A stretch of 64,000 nucleotides of DNA from Arthrobacter sp. zg-Y238. Lineage in GTDB: Bacteria; Actinomycetota; Actinomycetes; Actinomycetales; Micrococcaceae. Shown here piece after piece: positions 61,301-64,000 of this stretch (position 1 is its first letter; every line of letters starts with the position of its first letter). Made by a program: the position numbers and the translations under genes. The notes under the pieces are model-generated. The model was not told the DNA's origin, made no database searches, and was given only the letters and a program-made list of their open reading frames with translations. Location of the stretch: positions 496,001 through 560,000 of the forward strand of contig NZ_JANFLU010000010.1 in NCBI RefSeq assembly GCF_024385525.1, written 5' to 3'.

Positions 61301-61322
61301 TCAGCCAAAAATATCTGGCTGA
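61301..61322 (-). other. Stem-loop with T tract just before garA
   Basis: TCAGCCA and TGGCTGA (7 bp) around an A/T-rich loop; on the minus strand it is followed by TCAGTTTTCTTTTTGG and then the garA ribosome-binding site. It has terminator features but lies in what should be the garA leader. Confidence 0.5.
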
Positions 61323-61511
61323 CCCGGTTCCGATGACTGTTTCTGCCTTACCTGCTGTATCAGCCTACCCGTAACCGGCCCGGTGTGGCACTGATTTACA
61401 AGTACTGCTTCCGGCTTGTGCGGGCAGGAGGTAATAATCGGGGCGTGCGCGGGCGTCGGAGGTGGCCCTGCCGATCCTGCGGATCCTGTCCGTCCCGATT
61501 CCGAAGCCTCG

Positions 61512-62336
61512 CTACCTGCTCGGCCGCGACACATTCGCCCTGGCCAGCCCTGCCTCAGCTGCCGGCCCGTTGGCGGAGGCGGTTGCCTGCCACAACCGCG
61601 GCCACTGCGCGGCGGCTACATCCCTGGGCAGCGCCTGCACCGGAACTCCCGCAGCGGACAACGCGGTCCGTGCGGCCCGTGCCGACCCAAGATACCTGCC
61701 GAGGATCTCCCCCAGCCCTGCTCCGGGACCGCTGAAGATGCCGCGCACGAACCGCTCGTAGGCTGCCCGGTCCTGCGGTTCCAGCAGCGGAACCTTGCGA
61801 CGCCGGAGGCAGAGGACTCCGCCGTCCACTGTGGGGCGAGGGCGGAACCCGGCTGCTGGCACCCGGCCCCGAAGGTCGAATTCGAACCAGGGAGAGGTTT
61901 GGGCCGTCAGCAGGGTTCCGCCGCCGACCCCGGCCCGCTTGCGGGCGACCTCCCACTGGGTCAGCAGCACCGCTTGGGTCCAGGTACCCGTTGTCAGCAG
62001 ACGACGCAGGATCGGGGTAGTCAGGTGAAAGGGAATATTGCCCACAATCACAGGTCGGTCAAATGGAACGGCCAGGGCATCGGCCTGCCGCACCCGTGCT
62101 GCGGGCACACGCCGTTGCAGTCGTTGTACGCAGCCTGGATCCAAGTCAATGGCCAGCAGGTCACGGCCGAGGGCTGCGAGCGGACGGGTCAGGGCGCCGT
62201 CGCCGGCACCGAGTTCGAGGATGCTCCCGCCGCCCGAGGAACGGACCAGGCCAGTGACCAAACGGATAGTGGGTTGGTGGATCAGGAAATTCTGGCCGAG
62301 CTCCTCCCGGCCGCCATACTGGGTTCTCGCTCCCAC
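61512..62336 (-). CDS. erm: Erm-family 23S rRNA adenine methyltransferase
   Basis: Predicted to methylate A2058 of 23S rRNA, which confers resistance to macrolides, lincosamides and streptogramin B. The 274-residue protein starts near VGARTQYGGREELGQNFL, has SAM motif ILELGAGDGALT, the catalytic VGNIPFHLTTPILRR, and the Erm-typical QWEVARKRAGVGGGTLLTAQTSPWFEF and FRPRPTVDGGVL. The housekeeping KsgA/RsmA would read NLPYN instead. The GTG at 62336 follows TTGGAG 5-6 bases upstream; an in-frame start at 62366 is less favoured. A short upstream ORF and stem-loops (62341-62517) suggest inducible expression. Its terminal region is Ala/Arg-rich. Confidence 0.9.
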   Translation of the reverse strand: MGARTQYGGREELGQNFLIHQPTIRLVTGLVRSSGGGSILELGAGDGALTRPLAALGRDLLAIDLDPGCVQRLQRRVPAARVRQADALAVPFDRPVIVGNIPFHLTTPILRRLLTTGTWTQAVLLTQWEVARKRAGVGGGTLLTAQTSPWFEFDLRGRVPAAGFRPRPTVDGGVLCLRRRKVPLLEPQDRAAYERFVRGIFSGPGAGLGEILGRYLGSARAARTALSAAGVPVQALPRDVAAAQWPRLWQATASANGPAAEAGLARANVSRPSR

Positions 62337-62340
62337 GAGC

Positions 62341-62364
62341 GCTCCAATCGCCGCGAAATGGAGC
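62341..62364 (-). promoter_or_regulatory. Stem-loop burying the erm ribosome-binding site
   Basis: GCTCCA and TGGAGC pair over 6 bp around a 12-base loop. The TGGAG arm is the erm Shine-Dalgarno sequence, so the site is hidden when the hairpin forms. Confidence 0.6.
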
Positions 62365-62395
62365 ACCCTTCAGGCATACGACGCCTTCCGGGTGC
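62363..62395 (-). promoter_or_regulatory. Middle stem-loop of the erm leader
   Basis: GCACCC/GGGTGC outer stem with an inner AGGC/GCCT stem, separated by 3-base bulges. It shares two bases with the ribosome-binding-site hairpin, so the two structures are probably competing or tandem. Confidence 0.5.
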
Positions 62396-62442
62396 CTGGC
62401 ATCCGGAACGACGGCGCGCGGTACCGCGAGTGGAGGTGCCGC

Positions 62443-62458
62443 CCGCCGTCAGCGGCGG
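62443..62458 (-). promoter_or_regulatory. Stem-loop around the leader-ORF stop
   Basis: CCGCCG-CTGA-CGGCGG, a perfect 6-bp stem. The stop codon of the leader ORF is in the loop and its last Arg codons are in the arm. Confidence 0.55.
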
Positions 62459-62517
62459 CGGTCGCGCACGAAGAACCCGCAGCCGAAAGCGCGGGCAAAA
62501 GCTCTACAGGAAGTCAT
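62449..62517 (-). CDS. Possible erm leader peptide (22 codons)
   Basis: A short ORF starting ATG at 62517 and ending TGA at 62449-62451. The peptide begins MTSCRAFARAFGCGF and ends FVRDRRR, with consecutive arginines just before the stop. It has no Shine-Dalgarno, but TATCCT (62525-62530) lies 7 bases upstream, so a leaderless transcript would start at its ATG. Peptides that stall ribosomes with macrolides typically contain Arg/Lys-X-Arg/Lys, and this one has Arg-Asp-Arg and Arg-Arg-Arg. The ORF is very short and GC-rich; it could be chance. No similar leader is known to me. Confidence 0.5.
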   Translation of the reverse strand: MTSCRAFARAFGCGFFVRDRRR

Positions 62518-62524
62518 GGGAAGG

Positions 62525-62530
62525 AGGATA
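62525..62530 (-). promoter_or_regulatory. Possible -10 of the erm leader transcript
   Basis: TATCCT (TANNNT) seven bases before the leader ATG. No consensus -35 was seen, and no AT-rich WhiB7-type element either. Confidence 0.4.
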
Positions 62531-62584
62531 CGGCGACCGGCTCGCCGATTCCAGAGGGAGCAAGATGTACGGCGGATGGGTGAA

Positions 62585-62617
62585 CGGCAGCCGGCCCTGG
62601 GATAGGGCCGGCTGCCG
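62585..62617 (-). terminator. Stem-loop after the surface-protein gene
   Basis: CGGCAGCCGGCCCT / AGGGCCGGCTGCCG, a perfect 14-bp stem with a 5-base loop, 32 bp past the stop. No T run follows. Confidence 0.7.
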
Positions 62618-62649
62618 CACGTCTTCGGGGTCCTTGAGGGCGGCTACGC

Positions 62650-63348
62650 CTACGATTCCTCGGCTCCGCGGCGACGCGTGAAGTACACCCCGGCAGCACC
62701 AGCGACAAGAAGGCCTCCGGCTCCCAACAGTGCGAGCGAGGTGCCGCTTGCACCGGTGCCTGCCAGGTCAGGGCTCACACCATTGGACGGTCCTCCGGTC
62801 CTCATGCACGGCGGAGTGATGGACACTACCTGGACCATGGTCACCCCTGTATCAGTCTGCGTCGGCGTCGAGGTACCGGTCGGCGTCGGAGTGACTGTGG
62901 GGGTACCCGTCGGCGTCGAGGTGGGCGTACTAGTCGGAGTGACCGTCGGCGTCGACGTGGGCGTTGTTGACGGGGTGCCCGTCGGCGTCGACGTGGGTGT
63001 AGTTGTCGGGGTGCTCGTCGGCGTCGAGGTCGGCGTACTAGTCGGGGTACCCGTCGGGGTACCCGTCGGCGTCGACGTGGGTGTAGTTGTCGGGGTGCCC
63101 GTCGGCGTCGAGGTCGGCGTACTAGTCGGGGTACCCGTCGGCGTCGACGTGGGCGTAGGCGTGGGGGTCATGAGACAGGTGGGCGTAGGGTCCGAAACGG
63201 CTACGAGAACACCGGATTCCATTGGCGCGGCGGGAGCCTGTGCGGCAGCCGTCGGAGCGGTGGCCAGCGAGCCCACGAGGGCAAAAGCTGCCGCCAGGCT
63301 GCAGATTGAAGTAGTGGCAAGGGCATGTGGAAGGCGTTTGGTTTGCAT
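62650..63348 (-). CDS. Sortase-anchored Thr/Pro-repeat surface protein
   Basis: A 232-residue secreted protein. The signal peptide (ICSLAAAFALVGSLATAPTAAAQA) is followed by a region of about 105 residues built of TPT, STPTG and TPTST units. Then comes a short unique segment with a cysteine (SITPPCMRTGG), and a second cysteine precedes the repeats (PTPTCLM). The C-terminus is a sorting signal: LAGTG, a hydrophobic stretch (ALLGAGGLLVAGAAGVYF) and basic tail RRRGAEES. LAxTG is the class E sortase signal of actinobacteria. The repeats suit a glycosylated stalk. The start is uncertain: ATG at 63348 lacks a clear ribosome-binding site; a TTG at 63384 is the alternative. Function unknown. Confidence 0.85.
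   Translation of the reverse strand: MQTKRLPHALATTSICSLAAAFALVGSLATAPTAAAQAPAAPMESGVLVAVSDPTPTCLMTPTPTPTSTPTGTPTSTPTSTPTGTPTTTPTSTPTGTPTGTPTSTPTSTPTSTPTTTPTSTPTGTPSTTPTSTPTVTPTSTPTSTPTGTPTVTPTPTGTSTPTQTDTGVTMVQVVSITPPCMRTGGPSNGVSPDLAGTGASGTSLALLGAGGLLVAGAAGVYFTRRRGAEES
62866..63167 (-). repeat. Tandem repeats encoding Thr/Pro units
   Basis: Degenerate repeats of 6- to 18-bp subunits such as GTCGGCGTCGACGTGG and GTCGGGGTACCCGTCGG, coding for TPTST/TPTGT. Larger blocks of about 90 bp (for example near 62970-63060 and 63060-63140) are nearly identical, so the array has expanded by duplication. Confidence 0.85.
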
Positions 63349-63470
63349 GCGGACGAGGTTGACACCCTGCCTTGTTCTCCGCAAGCGTAAAAGCCACTTT
63401 CTTCACCCCAGCCTCAGTGTTCCCAGTAGTAACGCGAGCCGCAGTCATACCGGTTCGTGGATCCCGCCGG

Positions 63471-63863
63471 TCATTCGCCGGTGATCCACTGGACTATTTG
63501 TACGATCAAGCCGTTCGGATCCCGGTACTGCGCGAACCGTTCACCCCAGGGCTCCGTTTCCGGAGGGGTCACGACGTCCACACCGTCAGCAAGGAACTGT
63601 TGGTGGACTTCGTCGAGATTCTCGACAACGTGCACCAGCAACAATCCCTCCCGTGCCCGTCCAGCGACCTCCGGCGGCTGAAACGTCGAGAGGCCGGTAC
63701 GCAGGAAAATGAGGTTCGATCCCCCGCCCGGATGTCTGAGCGAAACAAAGCCGTCGTTTTCCATCTCCACGATGTAGCCAAGATGGCGGACGAGGAAGGC
63801 TGCGGAGGCTTCCGGCGCGGGAACGTTCAGGGAGACGGCGAAGGAGGTGACTTTCACGGGCAT
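63471..63863 (-). CDS. VOC-superfamily (glyoxalase/bleomycin-resistance-like) protein
   Basis: A 130-residue protein with the paired beta-alpha-beta-beta-beta fold of the VOC family. It has FAVSLNVPAPEASAAFLVRHLGYIVEMENDGFVSLRHP in the first half, and VENLDEVHQQFLADGVDVVTPPETEPWGERFAQYRDPNGLIVQIVQW in the second, with GERFAQYRDPNG the family's signature. Substrate unknown; members act on aldehydes, antibiotics or aromatic compounds. It lies 22 bp after the flavin monooxygenase on the same strand, so the two are probably one operon. The start is ATG at 63863. Confidence 0.88.
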   Translation of the reverse strand: MPVKVTSFAVSLNVPAPEASAAFLVRHLGYIVEMENDGFVSLRHPGGGSNLIFLRTGLSTFQPPEVAGRAREGLLLVHVVENLDEVHQQFLADGVDVVTPPETEPWGERFAQYRDPNGLIVQIVQWITGE

Positions 63864-63885
63864 GGCTGGTCCTTTCTCGGGCCGG

Positions 63886-64000
<115 letters not shown>

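Larger units (their letters stand above)
62337..62649. other. erm leader region
   Basis: 313 bases between the repeat surface protein and erm. Read on the minus strand it holds a stem-loop after the surface-protein gene, a -10-like TATCCT, a 22-codon leader ORF, and three stem-loops ending at the erm ribosome-binding site. Confidence 0.6.

Noticed and set aside
61301-61534. Small minus-strand reading frame between erm and garA
   Set aside because: Low-complexity Pro/Ser/Gly-rich sequence, no ribosome-binding site, and its end overlaps the stem-loop before garA.
62866-63167. CRISPR-like regular repeat
   Set aside because: The repeats are degenerate, in frame, spacer-less and encode TPT units of a secreted protein.

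Overview
The window is a high-GC actinobacterial chromosome segment, most likely from Arthrobacter or a close Micrococcaceae relative. Evidence: a complete actinobacterial division and cell-wall (dcw) cluster ending in ftsZ-pgeF-yggS-sepF-yggT-divIVA, mycothione reductase, polyphosphate glucokinase, a GarA/FtsR regulator block, many GTG/TTG starts and many leaderless start signals. A MurE whose acceptor-binding motif reads DDPH instead of DNPR fits L-lysine-type peptidoglycan. Gene order resembles three parts of the Mycobacterium tuberculosis map: glnA2-glnE-panB, wag31 to mraZ through to fadD15, and garA-Rv1828-Rv1829-Rv1830. I see no tRNA, rRNA, insertion sequence, phage or CRISPR array; this is core chromosome with an accessory-looking right end.

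Layout. 0-6.4 kb: amino-acid ABC transporter (glnQ partial, fused glnH-glnP), glnE and glnA2, all on the minus strand. 6.5-9.4 kb: panB, a small conserved ORF, map and ppgK. 9.4-10.6 kb: nrdR with tandem NrdR-type boxes, then a gene-free repeat-rich spacer of about 0.65 kb. 10.6-37.3 kb: an almost unbroken minus-strand block. In transcription order it is mraZ, rsmH, ftsL-like, ftsI/pbpB, murE, murF, mraY, murD, ftsW, murG, murC, ftsQ, ftsZ, pgeF, yggS, sepF, yggT, divIVA, lspA, rluD-like, dnaE, hisD. Many junctions are 4-bp stop/start overlaps. 37.6-41.6 kb: DUF3040 protein, dinB, lipoprotein, polyprenyl synthase, Rv2175c-like protein. 41.8-46.9 kb: LysM lytic transglycosylase, PASTA Ser/Thr kinase, class II DAHP synthase. 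47-54 kb: acyltransferase, esterase, membrane protein, ROK protein, acyl-CoA synthetase, mycothione reductase. 54-58.6 kb: pyruvate carboxylase and an orphan ParA. 58.7-61.3 kb: MerR (Rv1830-like), DUF151 nuclease, FtsR and GarA. 61.5-64 kb: Erm rRNA methyltransferase with a possible leader peptide, a sortase-anchored Thr/Pro-repeat protein, a VOC protein and the end of a flavin monooxygenase.

How it works together. The centre builds lipid II (mur genes, mraY), polymerises it (ftsW, ftsI) and positions the septum (ftsZ, ftsQ, ftsL-like, sepF, divIVA). MraZ probably controls the front promoter through three 10-bp-spaced repeats lying between its -35 and -10. A separate 21-bp near-perfect palindrome sits beside a TTGACA element in front of ftsZ; I propose it is the site of the FtsR homologue encoded near 60 kb. 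The kinase, Rv2175c-like protein and GarA (with its Thr-Thr phospho-motif) form a likely phospho-signalling set linking wall state to metabolism.

The most interesting new-looking element is in front of erm (62.34-62.53 kb). A leaderless 22-codon ORF ends in an Arg-Asp-Arg-Arg-Arg run just before its stop, and is followed by stem-loops, one of which buries the erm ribosome-binding site. This has the layout of a macrolide-sensing attenuator.
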